32,558 bases of DNA from Blautia sp. Its GTDB lineage: Bacteria > Bacillota > Clostridia > Lachnospirales > Lachnospiraceae. The stretch spans positions 1-32,558 of the forward strand of contig JAFWGA010000065.1 of assembly GCA_017515325.1 (NCBI GenBank), written 5' to 3'. The notes below the pieces were generated by a model. The model was not told the origin of the DNA, ran no database searches, and saw only the letters and a list, made by a program, of their open reading frames with translations. Shown in pieces: positions 24,448-32,515 of the stretch (position 1 is its first letter; every line of letters starts with the position of its first letter). A program made the translations under genes and the position numbers.

Positions 24448-25764
24448 ATGCTTGAAACTATAAAAAGCGTTTTTCGCGTAAAGGAAATGCGGCGTAAACT
24501 GCTCTATGTCTTGTTCATGATGGTCGTCATCCGACTGGGCTCTCAGCTTCCGGTACCGGGCGTCGATTCATCCTTCTTCAAGGAGTGGTTTGCCAACAAT
24601 GCCGGGGACGCATTCAATTTCTTTGATGCGTTTACCGGTGGTTCTTTTGAATCAATGTCAATATTCGCGTTGAATATTACCCCATACATTACGTCCTCGA
24701 TTATCATGCAGCTTCTCACCATAGCCATTCCGGCACTGGAGGAGATGCAGCGTGAAGGTGAGGATGGCAGGAAGAAGATTACAGCTATTACCCGTTATGT
24801 CACTGTCGGTCTGGCTCTTTTCGAGTCTGTCGCCATGTCGATCGGCTTTGGCCGTCAGGGTCTGATCCCCAACATGAATTTCCTGAAGGGGCTCACAGTT
24901 GTTGTGTGTCTGACAGCAGGATCAGCCATGCTGATGTGGATCGGAGAAAGAATCACCGAGAACGGGATCGGAAACGGTATTTCCATCGTCCTCGTTGTCA
25001 ACATTGTTTCCAGGATTCCCAGCGACCTTGCCATCCTCTATGAAAACTTTGTCAGAGGAAAGACGGTAGCCCGGGGTATGCTTGCCGGATTGATTGTCAT
25101 TGCCATCATTCTGCTGGTCGTTGTCCTGGTTCTCGTCCTGAACGGAGCAGAGCGCCGGATTCCTGTACAGTATTCCCGCAAGATGGTGGGAAGAAAGATG
25201 GCAGGCGGCCAGACAACACATATTCCGCTGAAGGTAAATACAGCGGGTGTTATCCCGGTCATTTTTGCTTCCTCCATTATGTCTTTCCCGGCTGTCATTG
25301 CACAGCTTCTGGGTAAGGCAAACGGAACAGGGGTTTTCTCTGAGATCATGAGAGGTCTTTCCTCAGGAAACTGGTGCAATCCTCACCAGATTAAGTACAG
25401 CTGGGGTCTGATCCTTTATATTGTCCTTGTTGTCTTCTTTGCTTATTTCTATACCTCCATTACCTTCAATCCTTTGGAGGTTGCGGATAACATCAAGAAG
25501 CAGGGCGGTTCTGTTCCGGGTATCCGTCCCGGCAAGCCGACCAGTGATTATCTGGAGAGAATCCTGAACTATATCGTTTTTATCGGGGCAGTCGGCCTCA
25601 TTATCGTGTGTGTGATTCCGATTTTCTTCAACGGTGTTTTTGGCGCCAATGTTTCCTTTGGCGGCACTTCCCTGATCATCGTGGTAGGTGTTATTCTGGA
25701 GACAGTGAAGCAGGTTGAGTCACAGATGCTGGTGAGAAACTATAAGGGCTTCCTCGGCGTATAA
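24448..25764 (+). CDS. secY: Protein translocase subunit SecY
   Basis: 438 aa; the ATG at 24448 follows AGAGGTGAATTC. An upstream in-frame start at 24400 lacks a ribosome site and would add a non-membrane tail. Ten membrane segments are discernible, with the signature blocks LGSQLPVPGVD, ALNITPYITSSIIMQLL, IVLVVNIVSR and PIFFNGVFGANVSFGGTSL. It is the pore of the Sec translocon; the cluster also needs SecE and SecG encoded elsewhere. Following it is a terminator-like hairpin before adk. Confidence 0.98.
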   Translation: MLETIKSVFRVKEMRRKLLYVLFMMVVIRLGSQLPVPGVDSSFFKEWFANNAGDAFNFFDAFTGGSFESMSIFALNITPYITSSIIMQLLTIAIPALEEMQREGEDGRKKITAITRYVTVGLALFESVAMSIGFGRQGLIPNMNFLKGLTVVVCLTAGSAMLMWIGERITENGIGNGISIVLVVNIVSRIPSDLAILYENFVRGKTVARGMLAGLIVIAIILLVVVLVLVLNGAERRIPVQYSRKMVGRKMAGGQTTHIPLKVNTAGVIPVIFASSIMSFPAVIAQLLGKANGTGVFSEIMRGLSSGNWCNPHQIKYSWGLILYIVLVVFFAYFYTSITFNPLEVADNIKKQGGSVPGIRPGKPTSDYLERILNYIVFIGAVGLIIVCVIPIFFNGVFGANVSFGGTSLIIVVGVILETVKQVESQMLVRNYKGFLGV

Positions 25765-25789
25765 AAACGATGCATTCCAGACCACTGAT

Positions 25790-25806
25790 ATAGTATTCTA
25801 TACTAT
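25790..25806 (+). other. Small perfect hairpin after secY
   Basis: ATAGTAT (25790-25796), TCT, ATACTAT (25800-25806). AT-only stem, so weak as RNA; it could instead be a protein-binding dyad. Confidence 0.35.
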
Positions 25807-25849
25807 CCTTTTCACTGGGCTGGAACAGAACCAGTAGGGCTACGAAAGT

Positions 25850-25893
25850 GCCTGCCTGTTGCATGAAAACTGCGCAGGCAGGCTTTCTTTGTT
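25850..25893 (+). terminator. Terminator or attenuator between secY and adk
   Basis: GCCTGCCTG (25850-25858) pairs with CAGGCAGGC (25875-25883), followed by TTTCTTTGTTT. The interrupted T-run suggests partial termination, with read-through into adk-map-infA. A second stem, GGGGCGCC (25898-25905) with GGCGCCTC (25933-25940), is followed by GGGTTTTT (25943-25950) just before the adk ribosome site. Confidence 0.75.
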
Positions 25894-25969
25894 TGGCGGG
25901 GCGCCGTAGGGATATGCCATCCGGCGGTGACAGGCGCCTCCCGGGTTTTTCAGATGAAAGGAGTCAGAA

Positions 25970-26614
25970 ATGAGAATTATTATGTTAGGTGCCCCCGGCG
26001 CCGGTAAAGGGACTCAGGCCAAGAAGATTGCCGCCAGGTACGGTATTCCCCATATTTCCACGGGCGATATTTTCAGAGCCAATATCAAGAACGGCACTGA
26101 ACTGGGGAAGAAAGCGAAGACATATATGGATCAGGGTCTGCTGGTTCCGGACGAGCTGACCTGCGATCTGGTCGTAGACCGGATTCAGCAGCCGGATGCC
26201 GAAAAGGGGTATGTTCTGGATGGATTCCCCCGTACAATTCCTCAGGCGGAATGCCTGACCGAAGCCCTGGAAAAGCTTGGCAGCAAGATCGACTACGCTA
26301 TCGATGTGGATGTTCCGGACAGTAATATCGTGAACCGCATGAGCGGAAGAAGGGCCTGCGTAAAATGCGGCGCTACCTATCACATTGTCTATGCTGCCCC
26401 CAAACAGGAAGGGATCTGCGATGCCTGTGGCGAGAAGCTGATCCTGCGGGACGATGACAAGCCGGAAACGGTTCAGAAGAGATTGGATGTTTATCATTCC
26501 CAGACTCAGCCTCTGATCGACTATTATACAAAGCAGGGTGTCCTGAAGTCTGTTGACGGTACTAAGGATCTTGATGAGGTGTTTGCCCAGATCACCCAGA
26601 TCCTTGGAGCCTAA
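25970..26614 (+). CDS. adk: Adenylate kinase, zinc-lid type
   Basis: 214 aa, AAAGGAG upstream. P-loop [10 protein letters not shown] (residues 7-16), NMP-binding [18 protein letters not shown] (84-89), and a long LID carrying four zinc cysteines C130, C133, C150 and C153. Converts AMP plus ATP to two ADP in the cytoplasm. The secY-adk-map order is the common Firmicute arrangement. Confidence 0.98.
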   Translation: MRIIMLGAPGAGKGTQAKKIAARYGIPHISTGDIFRANIKNGTELGKKAKTYMDQGLLVPDELTCDLVVDRIQQPDAEKGYVLDGFPRTIPQAECLTEALEKLGSKIDYAIDVDVPDSNIVNRMSGRRACVKCGATYHIVYAAPKQEGICDACGEKLILRDDDKPETVQKRLDVYHSQTQPLIDYYTKQGVLKSVDGTKDLDEVFAQITQILGA

Positions 26615-26630
26615 GGCAAGGTAGATCCCT

Positions 26631-27389
26631 ATGTCAGTAACCATAAAAAGTGAACACGAAATTGCTCTGATGAGGGAAGCAGGCCATATCCTGGAGAAGG
26701 TACATGATGGCCTTGCCCCTTACGTCAAGCCGGGAATCAGCACAAAGGAGCTGGATCAGATCGGATATGACCTGATTCGTTCCTTTGACTGTGTGCCCAA
26801 TTTTCTGAATTATCAGGGCTTCCCGGCCTCCTTCTGTATTTCCCTGAACGATGAGGTTGTTCATGGTATCCCCAAAGAGGATGTCATCATTCAGGAGGGT
26901 GATCTGGTAAAGATCGATGCAGGCCTGATCTATAAAGGCTACCACTCGGATGCAGCCCGTACCCATATTGCCGGAAAGACAGATCTGGATTCTGAGTTTC
27001 TGGCAGAGATGACGAAAAGATGCTTTTTTGCCGGCATCGAATATGCCAGGGCAGGCAATTTTCTGAACGATATCTGTAAGAATATCGGGGCCTGTGCGGC
27101 AAAATACCGGTTAGGGATTGTACGTGACCTGACCGGCCACGGGATCGGAACGCATCTGCATGAGGATCCCATGATTCCCAATTACCCGATGAAAAAGAGG
27201 GGAATCCGGCTTATTCCCGGTATGACTTTGGCCATTGAGCCTATGATGAACCTGGGAACGGGTGATGTCGGCTGGCTGGACGATGGATGGACTGTCGTCA
27301 CGGCGGACGGGGAGAACTCAGCCCATTATGAGAATACGGTCCTGATCACCGACGGAGAAGCAGAGATCCTGACGATGACTCATGATTAG
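26631..27389 (+). CDS. map: Methionine aminopeptidase, type I
   Basis: 252 aa. Metal ligands D96 (KIDAG), D107 (HSDAART), H170 (GHGIGTHLHE), E203 (AIEPM) and E234 (AHYENTV), with H79 (NDEVVHGIP) as the substrate-binding histidine. It removes the initiator methionine from nascent proteins. The ribosome site is poor (AAGGTAG), with the start 16 bases after adk. The KOW-domain protein gene that often comes next in Clostridia is absent here. Confidence 0.98.
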   Translation: MSVTIKSEHEIALMREAGHILEKVHDGLAPYVKPGISTKELDQIGYDLIRSFDCVPNFLNYQGFPASFCISLNDEVVHGIPKEDVIIQEGDLVKIDAGLIYKGYHSDAARTHIAGKTDLDSEFLAEMTKRCFFAGIEYARAGNFLNDICKNIGACAAKYRLGIVRDLTGHGIGTHLHEDPMIPNYPMKKRGIRLIPGMTLAIEPMMNLGTGDVGWLDDGWTVVTADGENSAHYENTVLITDGEAEILTMTHD

Positions 27390-27459
27390 GAAAAAGGAAG
27401 ACAGGGACAGGTTTTGGGAAATGATGACGGCTTAAAGCCAAAAAACAGGAGGAAATGAA

Positions 27460-27678
27460 ATGTCAAAATCAGATGTGATCGAAGTGGAAGGAACAGTATT
27501 GGAGAAGCTTCCCAATGCTATGTTCAAAGTGGAGCTTGAAAATAAGCATGTCGTTCTGGCACATATCAGTGGTAAGCTTCGCATGAATTTTATCCGTATT
27601 CTTCCGGGAGATAAGGTTACCATTCAGCTCTCACCCTATGATCTGAGCAAGGGACGTATTACCTGGAGAGATAAATGA
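27460..27678 (+). CDS. infA: Translation initiation factor IF-1
   Basis: 72 aa, AGGAGG upstream. Full-length OB-fold: [51 protein letters not shown]. Binds the A site of the 30S subunit during initiation. In most Clostridia rpmJ, rpsM, rpsK, rpsD, rpoA and rplQ follow; here an 86-aa unknown follows after 10 bases and the cluster ends. Confidence 0.98.
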   Translation: MSKSDVIEVEGTVLEKLPNAMFKVELENKHVVLAHISGKLRMNFIRILPGDKVTIQLSPYDLSKGRITWRDK

Positions 27679-27688
27679 AGAGGTTGAG

Positions 27689-27949
27689 ATGTATATATTA
27701 AGCCAGGATAAAAAAACTCTGATACAGATGCGGGGAGTGCAGATTACAGAAAAGTCTTCCCGGGATACCGGAGGCATGTTCCGCGCTGCGGAAAATACGG
27801 TTATGTATGGGCTTGAATTCCAGACGAGTGAAAATATCTATAAGATCCTGGGATCCTTTAACAGCCTGAAAAGGGCTGTTGAGGAGATGGAGTCTATTGC
27901 CGACGGTCTGAAGCAGGCATTGCCTGTTTATGAGATCAAGGCAAGATGA
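27689..27949 (+). CDS. Small conserved-looking protein of unknown function
   Basis: 86 aa, complete, with AGAGGTTGAG before the ATG. Starts MYILSQDKKTLIQMRGVQI, ends in a helix LKRAVEEMESIADGLKQALP. Mixed strands followed by a helix, no membrane segment or cysteine. I have a vague recollection of small Firmicute proteins beginning MYILSxDKxTL, but no function is known to me. It is cotranscribed with infA (10-base gap) and closed by the strong terminator, so it shares the ribosomal protein promoter. Its role in translation is not shown. Confidence 0.8.
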   Translation: MYILSQDKKTLIQMRGVQITEKSSRDTGGMFRAAENTVMYGLEFQTSENIYKILGSFNSLKRAVEEMESIADGLKQALPVYEIKAR

Positions 27950-28002
27950 GACAGAGTCTTATGCGCAAAAACCAGGGAAAGGTTGACAAGTAGAGGGGAA
28001 AG

Positions 28003-28056
28003 AGAGCGGGATGTCTCAAAAGCGGTTCGAGACATCCCGTTCTCTTTCTGTTTTTT
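28003..28056 (+). terminator. Strong terminator ending the ribosomal cluster
   Basis: CGGGATGTCTC (28007-28017) pairs perfectly with GAGACATCCCG (28029-28039), with an outer AGAG/CTCT extension, then TTTCTGTTTTTT. It ends the S10-spc transcript after infA and the 86-aa gene. Confidence 0.95.
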
Positions 28057-28090
28057 ATGAAACCGTCAGTCTGCCTGGAGAGGAGAATCA

Positions 28091-28132
28091 TTGAAAAAAA
28101 GAGCCCATTATGATAGTATGGTTTTATCATAA
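28091..28132 (+). promoter_or_regulatory. Promoter with overlapping dyad for the MoxR operon
   Basis: TTGAAA (28091-28096), 17 bases, TAGTAT (28114-28119). An inverted repeat TTATGATA (28108-28115) with TATCATAA (28125-28132) covers the -10 box and predicted start, as a repressor operator would. The following 28133-28254 shows no gene I can support; it is an untranslated leader of about 140 bases. Confidence 0.6.
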
Positions 28133-28270
28133 GCTCCTGTATTGACTGCGGAATCGTGCCGTTTGCAGCGGCGGTAATCCGGTGCAGGAAACGAAGCAAA
28201 ATGCAGACATTTGGATCGTTTCCGATCATTCAACGAGAAATCAAAGGCTTTGAAGGGAGGGGGGGAGCAG

Positions 28271-29212
28271 GTGGATCGTGTTATTGCGCGGGTCAGAGAG
28301 AATATTGCTTCGGTGATGGTGGGCAAGGAAGCGGTAACGGATCTGATACTGGCAGCTTTGGCTGCCGGGGGGCATATCCTGCTGGAGGATGTCCCGGGAA
28401 CAGGGAAGACGACTTTGGCAAAGGCTTTGGCCAGATCGGTGGATCTGAAGTACCGCCGGATTCAGTTTACGCCGGATCTTCTGCCGAGTGATGTGACGGG
28501 ATTGAATTATTTTAACCAGGAGAAGGGGAGCTTTGTTTTTCGGGAAGGACCGGTGTTTACCGGCGTTTTGCTGGCAGACGAGATCAACCGTGCAACGCCC
28601 CGGACCCAGGCGGCTTTGCTGGAATGCATGGAGGAGCGGCAGGTTACGGTCGATGGGGAAACCAGGGAGCTGGAGGCTCCTTTCTTGGTGATTGCCACGG
28701 AGAATCCGATTGAGACCTTGGGCTGCTTTCCCTTGCCGGAGGCGCAGCTGGACCGGTTTCTGATGAAGCTTTCCATGGGCACTATCAGTGCGGAAGAGGA
28801 ATTGGCTATGATCCGGCGCTTCATTGACGGACAGCCGCTTGCCGAGCTCCGCCCTGTGGCAGCAAAGGAGGACATCCTTTCCCTGCAGAGAAGCTGCCAG
28901 GCGGTTTTTGTCCATGAGGATCTGAGAAAGTATCTGGTGGACCTGATTCAGGCTACCAGGCGGCAGGCCAGGACAGGTTCTTTTGAGGGAGTCAGTCCCA
29001 GAGGCACGCTTTCCCTGCTTCGGGCAGCTCAGGGCTTTGCCTTGGTTCAGGGCAGGGATTATGTCGTCCCGGAGGATATTCATACTCTGGCGGTTCCTGT
29101 GCTTGCCCATCGCTTATTGTCCGGAGAGCTTCCCTATGAAGCAAAGCAGGAAAAGATCCGCCTGCTGCTTCATTCGGCTCCTGTTCCGACAGAGGATTGG
29201 AAGAGGCCATGA
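28271..29212 (+). CDS. MoxR-family AAA+ ATPase
   Basis: 313 aa with the GTG at 28271, chosen because GGGAGGGGGGGAG lies just before it; a TTG at 28211 is open but has no site. Walker A VPGTGKTT (residues 41-48), Walker B GVLLADEINR (D103, E104), sensor ATENP (142-146), arginine region LDRFLMKL. MoxR proteins act as chaperone-like ATPases for assembly or activation of partner proteins, usually with a DUF58 (von Willebrand-like) protein and a membrane protein. Exactly that set follows. The stop overlaps the DUF58 start by four bases (ATGA). Confidence 0.96.
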   Translation: MDRVIARVRENIASVMVGKEAVTDLILAALAAGGHILLEDVPGTGKTTLAKALARSVDLKYRRIQFTPDLLPSDVTGLNYFNQEKGSFVFREGPVFTGVLLADEINRATPRTQAALLECMEERQVTVDGETRELEAPFLVIATENPIETLGCFPLPEAQLDRFLMKLSMGTISAEEELAMIRRFIDGQPLAELRPVAAKEDILSLQRSCQAVFVHEDLRKYLVDLIQATRRQARTGSFEGVSPRGTLSLLRAAQGFALVQGRDYVVPEDIHTLAVPVLAHRLLSGELPYEAKQEKIRLLLHSAPVPTEDWKRP

Positions 29213-30333
29213 CGGGACTTCTTCTTTTCATCGCATTTGTGCTTGTCATGGCTGTCGAGAAGGGCTACGAACGCCTCTGGTACCGTGGGCTCCTGCTCGA
29301 CCTTCGTTTTACCCCTTCCTTTGCGTATGCAGGGGAAACGGTACAGCTGCAGGAAATCGTGGACAATCCGAAAGCTCTGCCGGTCCCGGTTTTGGAAGCG
29401 GGATTTCGAACACAGAAGGGTCTTGCCTTTTTGCAGGAAGACAACACCCAGACCAGTGACTTTATATACCGACGGGATGTTTTTTCTTTGCTGGGAAGGG
29501 AGAGGATTATCCGAACCCATACGGCGGAATGCCAAAAACGGGGAAAATATACCTTCTCACAGATCACGCTGGTGAGCTTTGCCTTTTTTCGTTCCAGAAA
29601 ATATGTAAGAGAGCATGCCGGGACGCAGGAGCTCTACGTATATGCCCGGAGGACAGATATTTCCGGGATCCTTCCTGTCCTGGACCGTGTTCTGGGAGAG
29701 AAGGAGGCGGTCAGGCGCTTTTACGAGGATCCCTTTGCTTTTTCGGGCATCCGGGAATATACCGTTTATGATCCCATGAAGCAGATTAACTGGAAGGCAA
29801 CGGCAAAAACCGGCAGCCTTATGGTCAATACATACGCTTCGGTACAGTCAGAGCAGGTGATGATATTTCTTGATGTCAGTGACCCTTTCATTATCCGGCA
29901 GGAGGAGCTGGTGGAGGAAAGCATCAGCCTGGCGGCCACGGTTTTTTCTGTCCTTTCCAAACGGAGGATCCTGGCCGGCCTGTGCGTCAATGCCAAGCCG
30001 GAGGAGGGCGAGGATACCTTCTTCAGACTCAGCCCGGCAAGAGGAGAAAACCAGCTTCGGACGGCCGAACGTTTTTTGACGAGTGATTTTACAGGCTCCA
30101 GGCTGGTTCCTTTTTCTGAAATGGTTCATGTGACTATGACAGATCAAACCGCCGGTGGCCGGATCGTGCCGTTGTTTATTTCAAAAAACGCTGACAGGGC
30201 TTTGCAGGATGCTCTTATTTCGTCGCTGAAGGGAGGCGAAAAGGGGATCTGGGTCATTCCGGTCAGAAAAGGATCCGAAATGCCCCTTGAGAGGAGGGAA
30301 AGACTGCGGCTGGTCATCCGGGAGCTTCCATAG
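29209..30333 (+). CDS. DUF58 domain protein (MoxR partner)
   Basis: 374 aa; the ATG at 29209 overlaps the moxR stop. The N-terminal 20 residues form a membrane anchor (LLLFIAFVLVMAV). The DUF58 signature is GIREYTVYDPMKQINWKATA (residues 180-199). Then MIFLDVSDPF may begin a von Willebrand A-like fold with a metal-site DxS motif. Such proteins are usually encoded next to MoxR; the client is unknown. Confidence 0.93.
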   Translation: MTGLLLFIAFVLVMAVEKGYERLWYRGLLLDLRFTPSFAYAGETVQLQEIVDNPKALPVPVLEAGFRTQKGLAFLQEDNTQTSDFIYRRDVFSLLGRERIIRTHTAECQKRGKYTFSQITLVSFAFFRSRKYVREHAGTQELYVYARRTDISGILPVLDRVLGEKEAVRRFYEDPFAFSGIREYTVYDPMKQINWKATAKTGSLMVNTYASVQSEQVMIFLDVSDPFIIRQEELVEESISLAATVFSVLSKRRILAGLCVNAKPEEGEDTFFRLSPARGENQLRTAERFLTSDFTGSRLVPFSEMVHVTMTDQTAGGRIVPLFISKNADRALQDALISSLKGGEKGIWVIPVRKGSEMPLERRERLRLVIRELP

Positions 30334-30357
30334 AAAACGCAGGAAGGAATGGGAAAA

Positions 30358-31620
30358 ATGGGAAAGAAAAGCGCTGACTGGGCGGCGTTCAGACGTCACT
30401 GGCTGATGCAGGCGGCAGAATGGCTTCATGTCACTCTGATTCTCGCCATGCTTCCTGTACTGGGGTATTCATTTGTCCCGGAAAGGCAGGGCAGGCAGCT
30501 GTTTGAGTTGTACCTGGCAGGCTGGCTGATATTTCCCTTTATCTGTGCGGTTCGTGTCAGTGTGATGTATCTGCGATATTATTCTCAGTATCTGGCAGCC
30601 TGCCTGTGCCTTCTCCTTTTGGCTTTCTGGTTTTCCGGGCAGGCAGGAAAGGAGATTGCAGATCCTCTCCTGCGGCAGGTATACCGTGGAATCATGATCG
30701 CGGAGCTGGTTGTCCTTATGTTTGACGCGGACGAGATCAGAAGAAATGAGATCGGACGCAGGAAAGCGCTTCGGGAAAACGATATCGGCTGGGTACCGAG
30801 ATATTCTTTTCTCGAAAGACCGGGTCGGGCCGGTATCGTGTGCCTGGCACTGTGTTATACGGTGGGCTTGCTTCTACCGGAGCCGGTCTTATGCGACCTG
30901 GCTTTTGGCACTTCCTTTGCCTATCTGCTCCTATGGCTGCCTTATCATGGCATAAATAAAAAGGAAGCCTATCTGGCGTCAACAGATTATATCCGTCATG
31001 TACCGCAGCGACGGATCCGCACCATCAGTCTTGCCTTTATTCTGGTTACCATGACTGCCCTGGCTGCGGCAGGCTGTCTGGGCATTCTGGCTCTGCCTTA
31101 TCGACATTATATTACATTCAGGCTGCCGGTCCGGCTGGCATATGAAACGGAACCGGAGGAGCTTTACAGGCCCATGATGCCTGAAATGGCAGAGCTTCCG
31201 GATTGGATGGGGGAAGGACAGGAGCCTCATCAGACGGCGGCCTGGGCTCTTGTTTTGCAGGCGGCTGCCACAGTCCTTTCTTTTCTTATTCTTGGTCTTA
31301 TCCTGACCCGGCTTCTGAAAATGCGCTTTTTGAGTTTCCGGGACAGTTATGAAGACGGAGATCTCAGTGTTTCCCTGAAAAAAGATGAGGAGGAGACAAG
31401 ACGGCCCATTCAGAGAAGGCGCCATCATCCCTCTTCCGGGGATGGGGAAGAGATACGGAGAAAGTACAGGAGGACCATCAGAAGGCATCGGCGGGACATA
31501 CCGGCGCCATGGGAAACCCCGGCCGATATAGAAGAGAAAGCCAATCTTGCAAATACCCCGGAAGGAGATATTCTCCATACCATGTATGAGAAGGCCAGAT
31601 ATGGCAGACCGCAGGCTTAA
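30358..31620 (+). CDS. Multi-pass membrane protein with DUF4129-like tail
   Basis: 420 aa from ATG 30358; ATG 30349 is possible but lies directly against its GGAAGGA site. About seven to eight membrane segments are seen (roughly residues 23-42, 55-77, 84-102, 115-132, 160-200, 222-250, 300-318). The cytoplasmic tail after residue 335 is highly basic (RRPIQRRRHH, RRKYRRTIRRHRR) and ends in a TP.....L..MYEKARYG pattern like DUF4129 proteins of MoxR operons. No transglutaminase domain is visible. Probably the membrane client or platform of the MoxR/DUF58 pair; inference from position. Confidence 0.72.
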   Translation: MGKKSADWAAFRRHWLMQAAEWLHVTLILAMLPVLGYSFVPERQGRQLFELYLAGWLIFPFICAVRVSVMYLRYYSQYLAACLCLLLLAFWFSGQAGKEIADPLLRQVYRGIMIAELVVLMFDADEIRRNEIGRRKALRENDIGWVPRYSFLERPGRAGIVCLALCYTVGLLLPEPVLCDLAFGTSFAYLLLWLPYHGINKKEAYLASTDYIRHVPQRRIRTISLAFILVTMTALAAAGCLGILALPYRHYITFRLPVRLAYETEPEELYRPMMPEMAELPDWMGEGQEPHQTAAWALVLQAAATVLSFLILGLILTRLLKMRFLSFRDSYEDGDLSVSLKKDEEETRRPIQRRRHHPSSGDGEEIRRKYRRTIRRHRRDIPAPWETPADIEEKANLANTPEGDILHTMYEKARYGRPQA

Positions 31621-31656
31621 GGGCTGTGTGCTCTTTTTGCGGCACCAAAGTCCATA

Positions 31657-31685
31657 TTGACATTTCAGGGTGAATAGAGTATCTT
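31657..31685 (+). promoter_or_regulatory. Promoter of the last gene
   Basis: Perfect TTGACA (31657-31662), 17 bases, TATCTT (31680-31685). The start near 31692 would leave a leader of only about 10 bases before the ribosome site GGAAGGGAG. Confidence 0.7.
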
Positions 31686-31702
31686 AATATGAAGGAAGGG
31701 AG

Positions 31703-32296
31703 ATGGACATGCAGAACTATATAGAAGTACCTATAACGCCCAGTGAGACGGAGGATAGCAATGCTAAGGCAAAGGAAAAGCAAGCCGCCCGGGCATATGC
31801 GGCATATATGATACTGGGAAGTCTTTTCCGTTCCTGTAAGTGTAATACTCCGCTTCTTGAGAAGTCTTTGTATCTTTACTACATTGAGCAGCGTCAGGAT
31901 GCCCAGATTCGCCTGGAAACACATGTAGAACATCAGTTCAACACGAAATTCGACGAAGGGTACCGCAGTCAGCTCGCCCAGATGAAAGCAGATGTCAGCC
32001 TGCGGTGGGAGAATGAAGAAAATATCCACATCACCTTTGATACCGGCTTCGAACTGCTGGAGGTCACCGTTTTCAGAGACGGTTCCTATACCATCACCCT
32101 GACAGAGGAGGGAAAAGAACCGATCACATCAGAATGGTTTTCTCCGGAACGCAGAAAGAAGGAGGCGGAGGATTCCGAGAACAAAGACCAGAAGGAGGAG
32201 CCGGAAGACAGTATCGGACTTCTGAGACCATCAAATACCAATACGGACGTCGGGATGAAGATCAGCTATGCGATCTCCGGCGACTCGCAAGATTGA
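31703..32296 (+). CDS. Protein of unknown function
   Basis: 197 aa from ATG 31703; ATG 31709 (two codons later) is better spaced from GGAAGGG and may be used. No signal peptide or membrane segment. Three parts: an alanine/lysine-rich helical start with SLFRSCKCNTPLLEK (two cysteines), a middle of likely strands (HITFDTGFELLEVTVFRDG), and a disordered acidic tail (KKEAEDSENKDQKEEPEDS). I do not recognise a family. It has its own promoter and terminator, so it is a single-gene unit. Confidence 0.8.
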   Translation: MDMQNYIEVPITPSETEDSNAKAKEKQAARAYAAYMILGSLFRSCKCNTPLLEKSLYLYYIEQRQDAQIRLETHVEHQFNTKFDEGYRSQLAQMKADVSLRWENEENIHITFDTGFELLEVTVFRDGSYTITLTEEGKEPITSEWFSPERRKKEAEDSENKDQKEEPEDSIGLLRPSNTNTDVGMKISYAISGDSQD

Positions 32297-32320
32297 GAAA
32301 GTAATAGATAAGAAACCAAG

Positions 32321-32348
32321 AGCCATCCCTTTTCGGGATGGCTTTTTT
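32321..32348 (+). terminator. Terminator after the last gene
   Basis: AGCCATCCC (32321-32329), loop TTTTC, GGGATGGCT (32335-32343), then a T-run to 32348. Classic strong intrinsic terminator. 32349-32420 is AT-rich without a gene. Confidence 0.97.
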
Positions 32349-32420
32349 GATCGGATCCGTGGATTAACTCTGTCTGTATCGTATATTTTTTATGAGAATT
32401 ATACTCAAACAATATTACTA

Positions 32421-32515
32421 AGGCACTGTAATTAAATAACTTAGCCATATGACGCAGTATTCGTGAGCATATGCAAGGCGGAGGAAGGCGGCGATGCGGG
32501 CATCGCCAACTGACG
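32421..32515 (+). repeat. 95-bp repeat, right copy (outward facing)
   Basis: Exact reverse complement of 47-141. Beyond its outer edge the sequence differs from that outside the left copy. Within the repeat, a frame from TAG to TGA reads PYDAVFVSICKAEEGGDAGI and stops inside, while a second frame starting ATG at 32470 stays open to the window end. Both copies face outward, so recombination between them would invert everything in between. Confidence 0.95.
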
